Below, piece after piece: positions 11,067-22,660 of a stretch of DNA of 64,000 nucleotides. Origin of the DNA: Coremacera marginata (lineage: Eukaryota > Arthropoda > Insecta > Diptera > Sciomyzidae). Each line of letters opens with the position of its first letter. Position 1 is the first letter of the stretch. The position numbers and the translations under genes were made by a program. The stretch spans positions 43,150,080-43,214,079 of the forward strand of contig OU612045.1 of NCBI GenBank assembly GCA_914767935.1, in the 5' to 3' direction. The notes under the pieces were generated by a model. That model saw only the letters and a list, made by a program, of their open reading frames with translations. It was not told the origin of the DNA and did not search any database.

Positions 11067-11900
11067 AGCTATGTTAAGTCTTTTGAAATCGCAGTGCAAA
11101 TACTTGATTTAAAGATATGGGGATGACTTCAAAATTTTGGCATGTCAATAGAATCATTTTGTTGATACAGACATGTAACTTAAAGAGGCTTTACTTAATT
11201 TTTATCAACTAATTGTCGTTAATACTTTCATTAAGCTGTTGTAATTACTATTCAAAATATGTAACATTAGATGCGATATTTAAAGTGGAGGGACTTATTG
11301 CGTCGAAAGTTGAATTTCGTTGACGTGAAATTGTTGTCGGTCGTTGTACGAAGAATGGGCAGAAGTAAAATATGCAATAAGTGTCGAAATGGTCAGGCGG
11401 GGCGTAGTTTGCAGATAACGAATTCGAAGTTATAAAAATAATTTTATTGAATATTAAAAGAGATAACAAAAAATAAACCGCCTTGAACTGAAAATGAAGG
11501 CAAAGCAAATAAAAAACTTCTATTTAAAACAGGAAATTTATGCCTCGCAATCGTATCCTCGTATCCTTAGGAGCTGTTCGTAAGTTACGTCACATTTAAG
11601 GGGGGAGGGGGTGGGTAGATCGTCTTGCGTTACGTCACTAAAATAATTTGAATTCAGTTTTCAAAATTTTAAATATTATTAAAATTTAATTTTATTATAA
11701 ATATTTTATATTTTGGGAGAAATTTTGCTGTTTTTATACGGTTTTTATAAACTTTAAGGCGGTCTTCTCATTCAAAACCCGTTTTTTGGACCCTTTTTAA
11801 AAAAATTCTTATTTGAAAACGCAAAGAATAATTGAAAACTTTTTTTATTTATTGTATTACAAAAGGTTCAAAGTAAATAAAAAATTTTTTTTGTCTCGAT
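11067..11900. other. Intergenic DNA with transposon-like phrases
   Basis: No gene seen. At about 11573-11637 two GTTACGTCAC-type blocks flank a G-run (AAGGGGGGAGGGGGTGGG), a phrase common in decayed insect mobile elements. No element boundary could be set. Confidence 0.4.
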
Positions 11901-11904
11901 ACGT

Positions 11905-12365
11905 GGGCTGTTCAAAAAGTAATGAGACTTCAAAGTTGGTGGTGAAAAAAAAGGTGTCGTCACGGCGGCCACGATTCCGGGTCTCCGGAGCGTCTGAAAT
12001 TAAAAAAAAAGGGGTTATAATCAGTATAGATGTAATTCTCGGGTGAACCTCAAGCTTAATTTTGTGATTTTTTTTGACAAAATGGCGGCCATTCAAAAAA
12101 AAAGTTTCAATTTCGGGTTTTTTTTTTGTAGTTTAGTGTAAAAAAAAAATAGTAAAAAATTTTTTAAAATTATGGTCGAGGTTCACCCGAGAATGGTGAC
12201 AATTCTGCGTCGATTCCATTTTGTTTCATGAAAATCGGTTCAGTTGAACTGGAGATATCATGGCCGCCAGTTCGAAAAACGAGATAAACGCGTTTAAAGT
12301 TTGAAGTAATTTTTTTGGGGGAAAAAAAAAATCAAAAATGTTTAAATGCAGTTTTAAAGAGCTGA
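11905..12365. repeat. Transposon-flanking repeat with inverted CTCGGGTGAACCT
   Basis: ATTCTCGGGTGAACCTC at about 12031 recurs inverted at about 12178. The surrounding text (ATGGCGGCCAT, GAAAATCGGTTCAGTTGAAC) is typical of untranslated parts of repetitive elements. It directly adjoins the transposon-like exon at 12385-12908 and probably belongs to the same element. At 11905 GGGCTGTTCAAAAAGTAATG resembles a mariner-type end. Confidence 0.5.
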
Positions 12366-12384
12366 CAATTTTTACTTACAAATA

Positions 12385-12908
12385 TTAGTCGGCGATGCCA
12401 GCTCCATACAGGCCACCTTCCTCTTTTTCGTAGAAACTGCTTCCTGCTGCCCTCTCTGCTCTGCGAGCCGTTCTGCCAGCTTTTGATGATGCCGCAGCTC
12501 GAGTCTCTGATCGGTTCAATCTGTCTTCATTGCGAGATAGTGCGTATTCGTATGCGTTTTTGCCAATCGCAATACCCATCAAACCCATAATTTTAAGTAT
12601 GGGTATAAAACCGTCGTTGAAGAGGCACGTTGCAATGAAATTGGCCACTTCGATGGTGCGTGCGCCTGAGTTGATGTGTTTGGGCGAAAGTGACCAAAGA
12701 ACAGAATTGTAGGACTCATTGGAATTCTGAGTTTCAGATCCAAGGCATCTTTCAAGCAAATTATCTGCCGACAGCGCTTCGTAAGCTGGTTTTATTACCT
12801 CCATCACCTTCTTGTCCATCACACCTTGCTTCACAAAAAAGGCTGTATCTTCTAAAGTATTTCGAATTTCTAAAAATCCTTTAAGGGGCATATTCACAAC
12901 TACCCAAG
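12385..12908 (-). pseudogene. Terminal exon of a transposon-borne protein (Mutator-like type)
   Basis: An open exon of about 174 codons ending in GLYGAGIAD. A splice acceptor TTTATAG sits directly before its 5' end on the minus strand (12909-12915). Recognisable phrases are KPAYEALSADNLLERCLGSE, TQNSNESYNSVLW and SPKHINSG, followed by a basic, Ala/Arg-rich tail. I associate this pattern with multicopy insect proteins annotated as Mutator-like transposases; that is recall, not a search. The rest of such a protein is not visible to the right, so the copy is truncated or its other exons are decayed. The clean frame suggests a fairly young fragment. It could alternatively be an exon of an uncharacterised host gene. 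Confidence 0.4.
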
Positions 12909-12915
12909 CTATAAA

Positions 12916-13430
12916 TAAATGCAAAAACAAAAAAGTTGAAAAAAAAGTTGCTCAATGAGAAGACCCCCTTAATTCACCCTTTGAATAACGCGGTGTAACA
13001 ATAAAAATAAACTGGGAAGGAGACCTAGTGGAGGTTGTACTTTGTTGTACCGTTGTATAGTTGCGGACAAGAGCGTCCACAGAGGGGAGATGGACTTCAG
13101 CGAAAGAATAATAAATTCTTATATTATGGCAAAAAAAAAAAACAATATTTAATTGTTTGATCGGCATTCCTATTTCCTTAGTATATACACATTTTTAAAA
13201 TATTTATTGCGACCAAAGTATAAAAGTAAAAAGATATTCCTTTTTAAAGTTACTAGCATTTTTCTAAGATTTTCAATATAATAATTCTGCTATTGTACAC
13301 CAATGTACAATAATTCTGTTTTGTACAAGAACTAAGAAACTGGTTTTAATATAAAAACAAAGACATACATAGAAAAATTTATTATTTTATATTAGGGATA
13401 TGATGGATGTTATTTTGCCAATGTAGATAC
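12916..13430. other. AT-rich DNA, no gene recognised
   Basis: Should contain upstream exons if the neighbouring transposon-like gene were complete, but only a 71-codon minus-strand frame with no recognisable domain is present. Confidence 0.4.
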
Positions 13431-13434
13431 GGAG

Positions 13435-13899
13435 CAGGGCCTTAGCTAGAGAAAGTTTGCTTCTAGAACTAACAAATTTTTTTCAAAATTAGAAACGATA
13501 AAATAATAATAAAATTAAAAACTTTAAGGGGGGGGGGGAGGGAGGGAGGAGGGGGTTTAAGTTAAATTTTTTTCTAAAATTATTTTAAGAGGTGAATTTG
13601 GGTAATTTTAAAAATATCAAAAAATTAATTTTTTTATAAATAATTTCGACGATACATTTTGCATCAAATAGACAAATTATTGATAAATATGCTTTCCCGA
13701 ACGTCGACAAAATTTTTATATGATTTTACGATGAGTTTAATAGACATAATTTTTGTAGAATGATCACAAAAATAATTTTGAAAAAATTTAGTGCACAACC
13801 CCCCCTTAAAGTTTAAATTTTTATCCTTATTTTAGTGTTTTCTAATTTTGAAAAAAATTTGTTAGTCCTGCGACCAATATTTCGCTGGCTGCGGTCCTG
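13435..13899. mobile_element. hAT-type MITE with G-tract, copy 1
   Basis: The ends CAGGGCCTTAGCTAGAGAAA and (inverted) CAGGACCGCAGCCAGCGAAA resemble hAT termini. Flanking 8-mers ATACGGAG (13427) and ACACGGAG (13900) match at 7 of 8 positions, the size hAT elements duplicate. A second, inner inverted repeat pairs ACTAACAAATTTTTTTCAAA and AAGGGGGG on the left with CCCCCC and GAAAAAAATTTGTTAGT on the right. No coding capacity. A related copy is at 21294-21707. Confidence 0.75.
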
Positions 13900-14127
13900 A
13901 CACGGAGCACCATTTCTAACCAAAATATTTCTAAAAAAAATAATATAATTTCATACTAAAAATCCACTTGTTCAAACTTAACTTTTTATTATAGAACTTT
14001 GAAGAATAATTGCTCAAATTTAATATCCTTTTTTCTAAATTTGCGTGTTATAAAAAAAATAAACTTAAAATAAAAATATGTATATAAAACTTCCCCCCAA
14101 CAGCTTTCTCCAACAACAAATCAGTGG

Positions 14128-14372
14128 AACAATTGAATAGGCTGAAGTGGGGTGATGTGTAACAAGTTTTTATATTCACCAATACAAGTGCTAAGTTTTT
14201 AGTTGAGTTTTGAGGCCTAACCATGGCAGAAGAACCAATTCGAAGTGAGTGTTTTCATGGCTGTTGAATATTTTGAGAATGGATTAAGTAGAACAAAAAT
14301 TTCGAATATGGCTTTTTGGTCTTTTTCAAAACGATGGGGTAATGTGTAACACCAACAAAATGTTGGTTTAAA
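14128..14372 (+). repeat. Dispersed repeat shared with 62.7-63.0 kb
   Basis: The segment GAAGTGGGGTGATGTGTAAC through GATGGGGTAATGTGTAACAC and CAACAAAATGTTGG matches the reverse complement of 62715-62960 almost throughout. The paired GTGGGGTRATGTGTAACA phrases near both ends suggest an element with directly repeated end motifs. Function unknown. Confidence 0.65.
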
Positions 14373-14399
14373 GATCAGAAACTTAAGTTCTTTATGTTT

Positions 14400-17300
14400 A
14401 TTTTGACTTTTATATTTAGTAAATGTGTTATGATAAGAACTTAACGAAATAATAGCATTTTCTCGTAAGTCTATCTGATTCTCAATACACTCACACACAT
14501 ATAGGTTGAAATGAAAAAAAAAACTACTAAGGAATGGAGCTTCGGCAGGGTACCGAAGCTGAAATACCCCTGCGCTGCCGTATTGAAGTATACTCGAAGT
14601 CTTTAGCCACGATACACACGATGACATTCAGTTTTATATATTTACGAAAGTTTTCCTATTTTGATGACGTCACTTTGTATGGGTGGTAGGCGTGGATGGT
14701 TTTCATCCAATTTTGCCAAATATCAGTACAACGTTATTATGATAAGCACCAGCACAAAAGCTTATACACAACAAAGGCTCGATCATCGACGACGTACTAT
14801 GATCTTCAAAGAATCTCTAAAGATAAACGAGTTTTCAATTAAGGAATAGCAGGCAGACAACCTTTTCATACAATGAAGCACAGGATCCACCCTCCAACTA
14901 ACTATCACCCGTCTTCCGAATCAACACAATGCTTTCGCATTTATAGGGGGCATCCCCTGGGTGCTGGTTAAATCTAAAAAAAAAAAAAATATCATAGAGA
15001 TTGTTCGTTTTATATATCATAGCTACTGTGCTAAATTTCAAGATTTTCTTTAATTTTTGTTGATTTTTAAGAGATTTTACGTTTAAAAAAAAGACTAATT
15101 TTTATGGGAGGTAGGCGTGATTTTTATCCAATTTTTCAAATATCTGATGAGTTAGGGTTTCGCAAATTCTAATGATAGCATCCAATTCAGCGGAAAATTT
15201 TATGTATGAAATGGTTGACCATGTTGATTTAAAATTCCAACAAAAGAATTGGATTTGCTTTGAGCTGTCTCCACCCTTCATTATTTTTTTTCGGGTGAAT
15301 GGATCAGAAACACTTTTGGAATATACCCCATGTCAAAAAGAGTTGACTCAATTTTTAAAAACATATGCATAAATAATTTTGTTTTGCGATTATCAAGAGT
15401 TTTATGAATAGAAAAAACTGGCAAAAACATAACCAAAGCCATTTATCGACACTACTCCATCTTTCCAACCTCAAACTAACTTTCACCCGCGAAATTCTAA
15501 CAAAAAAATTTATTTAAAAAAGTGTATGTGTAGCCGCCACACTCGGCAGAAGTGAAACTTTAACCCAGAAATGGAATTTCGGGAGGAATAAATAATTTGC
15601 TTAATAACTGTTCTTTCCAGCAGTGCAACACAATAGTTTAAAAACAGTCTACATATATACCAGTACTAGTTCAAGATCTGTCTTTCATTCGTAAAGCCAA
15701 AGGGTATATTTAACATGGCGATACAGAACTAGTTCTTACAATTTTTTACTTTCGTGGTCAGTTGGTTATTAAGAGGCTTTATTATTATTATTTTCATTTG
15801 ATGATTTTAGGAGTACCTACACCCAGGGGGAAAAAAATCGTTTGCCACAAATGCAGTTTGTCAAAGAAAATGCAGTTTGCCACAAAGACTTTTATTGGTT
15901 AGATTTTGCCCAAAGAAAAAACATTGTTACGGCAAAGACACAAAGACTGGTATATTCACAAGAATTAAAGTTTAAACAGGCAATCAGTTATTCAAAAGAA
16001 AATCGTTTTTATGATTATTATTTTTTTTTAAGGACCCTCTCCCCCAGAACCAAAAGCTATCTAAGCTACTGATATCATTCATATACCAAAAAACCTTTTT
16101 ATATTTTTTCCAGGGTAACTCGTTTTAATTTTTCCAAAAAATGCAGAAGTAAAAGTTATTTTATATGTTTTATTTGCTAACACAAATTTAACTGGTACTT
16201 TCTACCATTTATTTTTTCTGAAATGAAAAAAATTTTTATTTTTTGTTATTTATTATTTTAGCAAAAATTATCTCGCAATATCGTGGTTTGGTAGTCTATA
16301 TGTTATGAACATTTTGGAGAGCCCCACCCAATTTTAAGCGAGATGACAATATCTCATGAGCCAGAGACGCAATGATGATGAAATTCGGTACATGTAGTCG
16401 TGAAATATAAATCTACATGTTAGGAAAAAGTGGGTTGGATATGCCCTCTTTTAGGGAAATGCCAATACCTCAAGCGTTTCTGAATGATAAAACATTGGCA
16501 TTTTGTCAGAAAGGGGCGTCCATCCACCATTCTTTTTTAATTAATAGATTTTTCTGATATTACCTCCTTAACCGAATTTTTAGGCTCATGAGCTATGGTC
16601 ATTTCCCTGAAAAAGGGTTGTGACCTGCCCAAATTCTCATAATATATTAACTACCATGCCAGGACCTTATATATCGGGCTGCAAATAATAGGCAATTATT
16701 TCATGTCAAAAAAATAAATTGCAGAAAGTAGTTTCGTGGGATTTAAAATGTGAAAAGACGTCTTTGTTCCACTGTGCCCGGACTTCTCTTAGAACTGCGC
16801 ACCAGGGGGGGAAACTCCCAGCCCACCGCCACTTTCAGTGGCTCTGGCTAAGGCATAAGTACAAAAATACTAGAAATACTTTTTTTTAATGAAAAACAAA
16901 AGTGTTTTGTATGTAAAAATTGTGAAGGCAGTTTTTGAAAAATGCTTTTGAAATAGTAAGCATTAACTCTCCAACGTAAAATTTTGAGAATGTATTAAGA
17001 ATGAATGCTTCAATACGACAATGTTTTAAAAACGCCAAAAAAATAGTATTGCTGATCTTGCAAAATGTGAATGATATTTTTAGTGGCCGAAAAAAATTAA
17101 ATTTTTCATCAAAGTGTTGGTGAAAAACTACATCACAAAGAAGATGAATTCAAGATCTTCAAAATATGTACTCAACACTCTTCTGTAGTACAAACGGTTT
17201 TGAAGATATAGTCGTTTTCTACATCTCCGAATGACCAATTTTGATTTTTTTTTAAATTGCTTCACAGTGTATTATTACTTGAAAAAAAAAAACCAAATTC

Positions 17301-17520
17301 CAAAAAAAAAAAATTCGCAAACATTTCTAGTTTTTAAGTACATCGACACACAAATTACCAAATTTTTGCAAATATGCGAGTTTCGAAAAACTTCCTTATT
17401 GACATGGAATCATCGATATAAGAGCTTTTGTTTTATTGTTTTTGTGCATCATATGTATTTGGTTCAGTGCAATTTTGGCCATTAAAAACAAAAAAAAAAA
17501 AACAGAAAATAAGATATGTC
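14400..17520. other. Repeat-rich intergenic DNA without identified gene
   Basis: About 3 kb with only short open frames. GGTAGGCGTG phrases near 14690 and 15110, each followed by TTTCATCCAATTTTGCCAAA-like text, suggest remnants of one repeat family. The stretch 16280-16640 (AGCGAGATGACAATATCTCA; CTCATGAGCTATGGTCATTT) reads like untranslated parts of an old mobile element. No catalytic motif could be recognised in any frame. Confidence 0.4.
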
Positions 17521-17544
17521 TCAAATTCTTAAAGCTTATTTATA

Positions 17545-17550
17545 TTTATT
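17545..17550 (-). promoter_or_regulatory. Poly(A) signal of protease gene 2
   Basis: AATAAA on the minus strand about 40 bp beyond the stop codon of the gene at 17589-18749. Confidence 0.55.
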
Positions 17551-17588
17551 ACATTCTAAATAAGTTAAAAATTTGTGCTTTGTAACGT

Positions 17589-18749
17589 TTAAGCAACTGG
17601 AGCAAAACCTACACGGTTGTTGCCCAAATCGAATTCGGTATAGTATCTGCCAATAAACACATCACCCAAAATCCACAGATCGCCTTTCACGGCGCTAATA
17701 CTTGACATGCATAACTTGTATCCATCGATGTCAATATCAACAATATAATCAGATGGAGTTAAATCAAAGTTTTTGCCACCAATGACGAAAGAAATGTTGG
17801 GCAATTGATCAACGGTAGAGCAGTCAACATAGTAGTTGCCATCATCATAATCTTGAGTAGCACCAATTAAGCTATTCAGAGCATCGCAGGCACATTGGGG
17901 TGCTGCAATTAGACTGGTACCAGTATCGGCGAAAGCTTGGCAGTTATCACACACAGATTGTCCATTAACGGTGATGGTGTCCACTCCAAATTGCCAATAT
18001 CCCTCTTCGGTAACGGGCACATAAGTCAATTCACCTTCATATTTATTCCTATCAGAACCACCAAAAATTATTTCACCGCCAATTTTAGCAGAGCCACGGC
18101 GAGCCAAGTAGAACGAGAATACTTCACGGTGCAATAAACCTTGAGCCCACATATTGTAGAATGGAGGAACAACACCATCGGTAGCAAGAGATTGATAGCC
18201 CATGCCTAAGATACCATCGAAACTAGAATTGACAAAGCTGTTTCCAGGTTCGATCATAGCTTCGCCGAAGGTCTGGTTTTTGATGGTGTAGCCATTAATG
18301 TGAACAGTATCAGTGGAGAGGAAGCCAGATAAGCTACCAGTGCCATAAGAAATGGAAAAGTCCTCGCCGTTAGGCTGATAGGTGCTTGAAGCTTGGGAAT
18401 CGTATTGGTTGCGTTGATGGCAGGCAATGTTACTTTCGGGGCATTGACTAGAGGGCACCCACAAGTTGGATGAACCGGTATCAAAGATTACTTCAAATTT
18501 TTGCGGTGGTGTACCGATGGTTATATGGCCATAGTATTCCATGTTTAAATGGTTGGTAAGAACTTCCTTGTGCACACGGCCATACTTGTGATGATGATAA
18601 AGCTTCGTGTATTTGCTGCGCAATACGGCCAACTCAGCGGCAATATTTTCACCCGTCTTCTGGAAGTTCTCCTGCCTTTGCAGAGGCATTCTGATGAGAT
18701 CGGCATTGGCCATAGCAGCAATGGCCAAAATAACGAAAATCTTTAACAT
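17589..18749 (-). CDS. Secreted cathepsin D-like aspartic protease (gene 2)
   Basis: An A1 aspartic endopeptidase of 386 residues, probably a luminal digestive enzyme. Residues 1-16 form the signal peptide (MLKIFVILAIAAMANA), then a propeptide (LIRMPLQRQENF and ELAVLRSKY). The catalytic residues are D90 (DTGSSNLWVPS) and D275 (ADTGTSL), with flap Y135 (YGTGS). Family disulphide Cys are 103/110, 267/270 and 310/347; C286 and C288 are extra. N-glycosylation sequons lie at N158, N174 and N318. The SAVKGDLWILGD stretch lacks the proline loop. The frame extends to an ATG at 18776, but that lies inside the leader intron; the ATG at 18749 aligns with genes 3-5. A histidine-rich HHH at 52-54 is unique to this copy. 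Confidence 0.95.
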   Translation of the reverse strand: MLKIFVILAIAAMANADLIRMPLQRQENFQKTGENIAAELAVLRSKYTKLYHHHKYGRVHKEVLTNHLNMEYYGHITIGTPPQKFEVIFDTGSSNLWVPSSQCPESNIACHQRNQYDSQASSTYQPNGEDFSISYGTGSLSGFLSTDTVHINGYTIKNQTFGEAMIEPGNSFVNSSFDGILGMGYQSLATDGVVPPFYNMWAQGLLHREVFSFYLARRGSAKIGGEIIFGGSDRNKYEGELTYVPVTEEGYWQFGVDTITVNGQSVCDNCQAFADTGTSLIAAPQCACDALNSLIGATQDYDDGNYYVDCSTVDQLPNISFVIGGKNFDLTPSDYIVDIDIDGYKLCMSSISAVKGDLWILGDVFIGRYYTEFDLGNNRVGFAPVA

Positions 18750-18756
18750 AATTAAG

Positions 18757-18830
18757 CTAAAAGAAAGCTGTAACATAAAACGAAAAAATTCAGTAAGACG
18801 TTAAGAGATTTCTTAGAAAAATTAAATCAC
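18757..18830 (-). other. Predicted 5'UTR intron of gene 2 (74 bp)
   Basis: Minus-strand donor AAAG|GTGATT and acceptor CTTTTAG|CTTAATTATG leave 7 nt between intron and start codon. An alternative acceptor GTTACAG lies slightly upstream. Position and size match introns before genes 3, 4 and 5. Confidence 0.75.
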
Positions 18831-18866
18831 CTTTAAATGTTTTGTATGATATACAAAATTATATTG

Positions 18867-19026
18867 ATGCCAACTTTTATTTTGTAACCTTTTTATACCG
18901 TTTTTTTTTATTGCCAAATAATTGGGCTTATTATTTTTTTTGTGTTTTTACTACACACGTTTTAAAAATTAGTCTTATCTAATAGTTTCTTCATTTTGAT
19001 ATGAAATTGATTTTTACTGGCTGATC
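18867..19026 (-). promoter_or_regulatory. Promoter of gene 2: initiator, TATA and GATA block
   Basis: TATAAAA lies at 18891-18897 (minus). An initiator-like GCATCAATA begins 30 bp downstream, giving a likely start near 18865 and a first exon of about 35 nt. Upstream, block 18974-19026 holds GATAAG (18974-18979) and TTCATATCAAAATG, conserved with genes 3, 4 and 5. Confidence 0.7.
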
Positions 19027-19770
19027 GAATGATTTCTAATTAAGTTCAAATTGAAATATTTGTGTAATTAATCAAATTAATGAAAATAGGTGTTGACAGC
19101 ATGAGTTAATCGGTTTCGATACTGAAATTTACAAAACTTCTTAAAAAAAACATATTTAAACAAATAACACAGTGCAGCAAGATTTTTAGTATTTTAAATT
19201 TTTAATACCTTTACTTCTTATAGGGCCCATACACAGGCGTACATCTCCTACAAAATTTACGCGTACTGTGTTTTGTTTTTACCACACACTACCGACAAAT
19301 TCCTTGAAACTTGACCAAATTTTTTTAAAAATGTGTACAAAAAATGTATTTTAATGTCCAAAAACCAAAACGCTAAGTTGGTACGTGAACAACGCTACTA
19401 AATGCATGACTTCAACATAACGGCTTGTCTGCTCGAAATCAAAAATTTTTGATATTGTCTTCGCAAACTGTCTTTCGCGAACCTTCAAATAGGTTTGCCA
19501 ACAGCGCCACAAACGGGCAAACATTTCGACAAACCAACTAAGTTCGCGAACATGTCTGCCTGTGTATGGATCCTGTTAATATATAATAGGCAAGCATGCT
19601 CTGCACCTAATATCGCTCAAACTAATTATTATTTGCGATTATTACAGTTTCTTCCCAACATGTACTGTCCTGAAAAATGTTCAGCCTGAAGATATGCACA
19701 GAAATTCTTTTGATACTTATCAGTGACATGCTTGCCATTTACGTATATGTATCATACATAATGTGTTTAC
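19027..19770. other. Upstream intergenic region, nothing further recognised
   Basis: Beyond the proximal promoter block, text near 19090-19120 (ATAGGTGTTGACAG) is weakly shared with the upstream regions of genes 4 and 5. The rest is AT-rich with no gene. Confidence 0.4.
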
Positions 19771-19773
19771 AAT

Positions 19774-20918
19774 AAGGGTTTTTCAATAAAGGTTTTTTGC
19801 ATATCAATGGAATTCTTTATTCCTGTGAAAGTACATTCGATTATGTATGAAACTCGATTTCTTTTGCATGGCCACCACGGGCACGCTTGCAGAAGTCCAG
19901 ACGCTGAGCTCAATTTTCGACGATTTTCAAGCGTAAATCGGCCGATACTGCTGCAATTTCACGTTCGATATTCGTACGAAGTTCATCAATCGTCGCTGGC
20001 TTGTTGGCATAGACCATAGACTTGACGTAGCCACACAGAAAATAGTCTAACGGCGTCAAATCGCACAACCGAGGCGGCCAATCGACTGGGCCATTTCGTG
20101 AGATAACACGTTCACCAAACTTGGTTTTCAATAAATTGATTGTGACATTCGCTGTGTGGCTTGTGGCGCCGTCCTGTTGAAACCACATATTGTCCAAGTC
20201 CATATCATCCAATTCGGGCCAAAAATATTCGGTTATCATTGAACGATAGCGATTCCCATTCACAGTAACGTGCAGGTCTTGATCATCACGGAATGACGCT
20301 ACCGGCCCCATAACTGCACCAACCGTAATTTTTTCGGGATGCAATGGTGTCTCATGGAGAACGTGTGGATTGTTGCCTGACCAATAACGCATATTTTGCT
20401 TATTGACGAAGCCATTCAGCCAGAAATGAGCCTCATCGCTGAAGATGATTTTTCGATGAAAATCCGAATCATTTTTAAGTTGTTGCTCAGCCCAATTCAC
20501 GAACATACGACGCTTCTGGTGATCAAGCGGCTTCAGTTCTTGCGTCAATTTGATCTTGTAACGATGTTGGCCAAGATCTTTTCGCAAAATTCGCCACAAC
20601 GACGTCACAGCCCAACGCTTGAGAACGACGTGTCAGAGACACATTTGGGCTTTCTTGAACTGAGGCCTCAGCGGCAGCAATATTCTCGACACTACGGGCA
20701 CTTCTTTGTCTCACTGGCACGGGAACATTTTGTACTGTGCCTGTGGATTCAAATTTTCCACTAGACGCTCAATTGTTGATCTGGTAGGACGATTATGACG
20801 ACCATAAATTGGACGTAGCGCTCTTAAAGTTGAGGCCACTGACTCCGAATTTCTGTAGTAAATTTTAATAATTTCGACTCGTTGTTGGCTCGTATATCTT
20901 TCCATGATGAATGTCAGT
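19774..20918 (-). pseudogene. Broken mariner-like transposase, DD41D spacing
   Basis: The transposase is spread over three minus-strand frames. An N-terminal helix-turn-helix part (MERYTSQQRVEIIKIYYRNS) runs leftward from 20905. A middle part is in a second frame (about 20720-20600). A long C-terminal part returns to the first frame (20608-19910). Two frameshifts and an in-frame TGA replacing a Trp codon after IVEN break it. The catalytic triad is visible: DEAHFWLNG, QQDGATSH and TPLDYF. 41 residues separate the last two Asp, as in DD41D (rosa-like) elements. The left end reads TAAGGGTTTTTCAATAAAGG. A SINE abuts the right side and may have cut the end. Confidence 0.85.
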
Positions 20919-21171
20919 CAATTTCAGACCTTGAAAGGACTTTGACCAAGCTTCTTATGATCAATTATGTTGTGTGTGTTGTATGTATGTTCTCAAAAAG
21001 CTTTTCATGGCAGTTTTTACTCTCTGAGCTTTGCCATTGTATGCAGAGAGGTGACGGCCGAACAGAAAAATTAGTTCAATTGAAAAAATTTTCTCTGTCA
21101 GATGGAGGATTCGAACCTGGGTTCTCTGGCGTATGAGCCATGCACTCTATCCACTACGCCACGGTCGCCAC
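20919..21171 (-). mobile_element. tRNA-derived SINE, copy 1
   Basis: On the minus strand the head (CGACCGTGGCGTAGTGGATA, then GGTTCGAATCC) has both RNA polymerase III boxes. The body matches three other copies at 36705, 43517 and 45893, including GCCGTCACCTCTCTGCA-like text and TGATCATAAGAAGC. An internal stretch of about 60 bp present in copy 2 is missing here. It sits directly against the broken transposase on its left. Confidence 0.8.
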
Positions 21172-21293
21172 AGCACTGTAATAATGGCAAAAAACATTTT
21201 TTTTTTTTATAATAATGGCAAAAACTAATTACAGTCTGAGCGTTAATGCTTCCAACCCGTCATAGGACTGGCTTTTATACTAGTATATAATAA

Positions 21294-21707
21294 GCCGTAG
21301 CTATAGGAATTTCCCAGAGCTAACAAATTTTTTTCCAAAATTAGAAAACTGTAAAATAATAATACAACTTAAAATTTTTAAGGGGGGGGGGAGGGGGGAT
21401 GAGCGTTTTTTAGTTAAATTTTTTTCTAAAATTATTGCAAGGGATAAATTTGGGCAAATTTTAAAATATCAAGAATATTTTTTTTTTTTTAAATAATTTC
21501 GAAGATTCGGTTTGCTTCAAATAGCTTATTGATAAATATGCTTTCCGAATGTCGAAAAAATTTTTTTTATGATCTTACGATGTGTTTAATAGACATTATT
21601 TTTGTTGAATGATCACAAAAATAATTTGAAAAAAAAAATTAATTCAAGAAAGTTTCCATTTTTATTATTATTATAGTGTGCACGCAATATTTCGCTAGCT
21701 ACGGCAC
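21294..21707. mobile_element. hAT-type MITE with G-tract, copy 2
   Basis: Same order of blocks as copy 1 at 13435-13899: GCCGTAGCTA end, GAGCTAACAAATTTTTTTCC, AAGGGGGGGGGGAGGGGGG, CTTACGATGTGTTTAATAGA, and the mirrored end TTCGCTAGCTACGGC. The inner inverted arm of copy 1 is partly deleted on the right. A target duplication could not be fixed. Confidence 0.65.
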
Positions 21708-21999
21708 TTATGAATCCAAAAGCTGGATCTTTGCTGCACTATGTTATCATACTGGACTCAAACGAAGCCAAGCTCTAGAGAACTTATGGTTTTGAAGTAC
21801 GTCCGTCTCTGAACAGTGAAGATGCAGATTAACAAATTTTTAATATATGGTATATGTAAAGTGCCTTAACTTTATGTTAAGTTCAACTAGAAACCAACTT
21901 TTCTTGAACGCACTAGAAAAGACAGCACTGAAAGATATTTGGAATTTCGTGCTCATATAAGCTGACCTACGGTGCACCTTGATCTACCTCGTCTGACAT

Positions 22000-22660
22000 T
22001 TTAAATGATGATTTTCATTAAATACCCCTTAAAATAATTTGTAAAACGAAAGTGTAGTTCTCTTGCCGTAGAAATACCTTAGATTAGGTAATTCACAGAA
22101 AATATCCTTAGAATACGAGTATAAGTACCTAATATATCTTCAGCTTGCCATATCCTCATTTGAGAAAGCCCTCAAGTTCCTGATCCCTTCTACAGTGAAA
22201 TAATACCACCTAAGATATTTGCATTCCCTCGTCTTGAAAAAGCTTAAGTTTCCTGACCACTATCAGATAAGAATAGGACAGGCTGCTGTCACTGGATCTT
22301 CAACTAAAGGAATTCAAAAACATGGAAAGAGCAGATTATTTCGCTAAAAATGGAGCATCTCGTCGACTGGCTAGCCTCGAACTTTTCTGTGTAATAACAA
22401 AAGAATGTATTACGAAAAGGTTTATATCTGGGAAAGCAACACATTGCCATTCCACTGGAATATTTATAACTGACAGAGGCAAGGAGAGAAATAGTTTAAT
22501 CTTATAAGAGGAATATCGAAATGTTTCTTCAACAAATCAGACATGCAAATCTCAACCGCTTACTTAACTTTACTTATATTAAATATCACCTTAAAAAGAT
22601 TGGTCCACCTGAATAAAGAATTTTCAAACAGAAGAAAGCATCTCCAAAGCATATTCTAAG
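22000..22660 (+). pseudogene. Possible RNase H / C-terminal remnant of a non-LTR element
   Basis: ERADYFAKNGAS (from about 22325) resembles the end of a retrotransposon RNase H domain (pattern NE-x-ADxLAKxGA). KYHLKKIGPPE and later text recall the C-terminal region that follows in such elements. Frames shift repeatedly. Weak call based on motif resemblance. Confidence 0.3.

Noticed and set aside
18749..18776. Upstream in-frame ATG giving gene 2 nine extra residues
   Set aside because: It lies inside the predicted leader intron and breaks the signal peptide alignment with genes 3-5.
21103..21170. tRNA gene on the minus strand
   Set aside because: The A and B boxes are present but acceptor and anticodon stems do not form, and the same text recurs with a longer body at other sites, so it is a SINE head.
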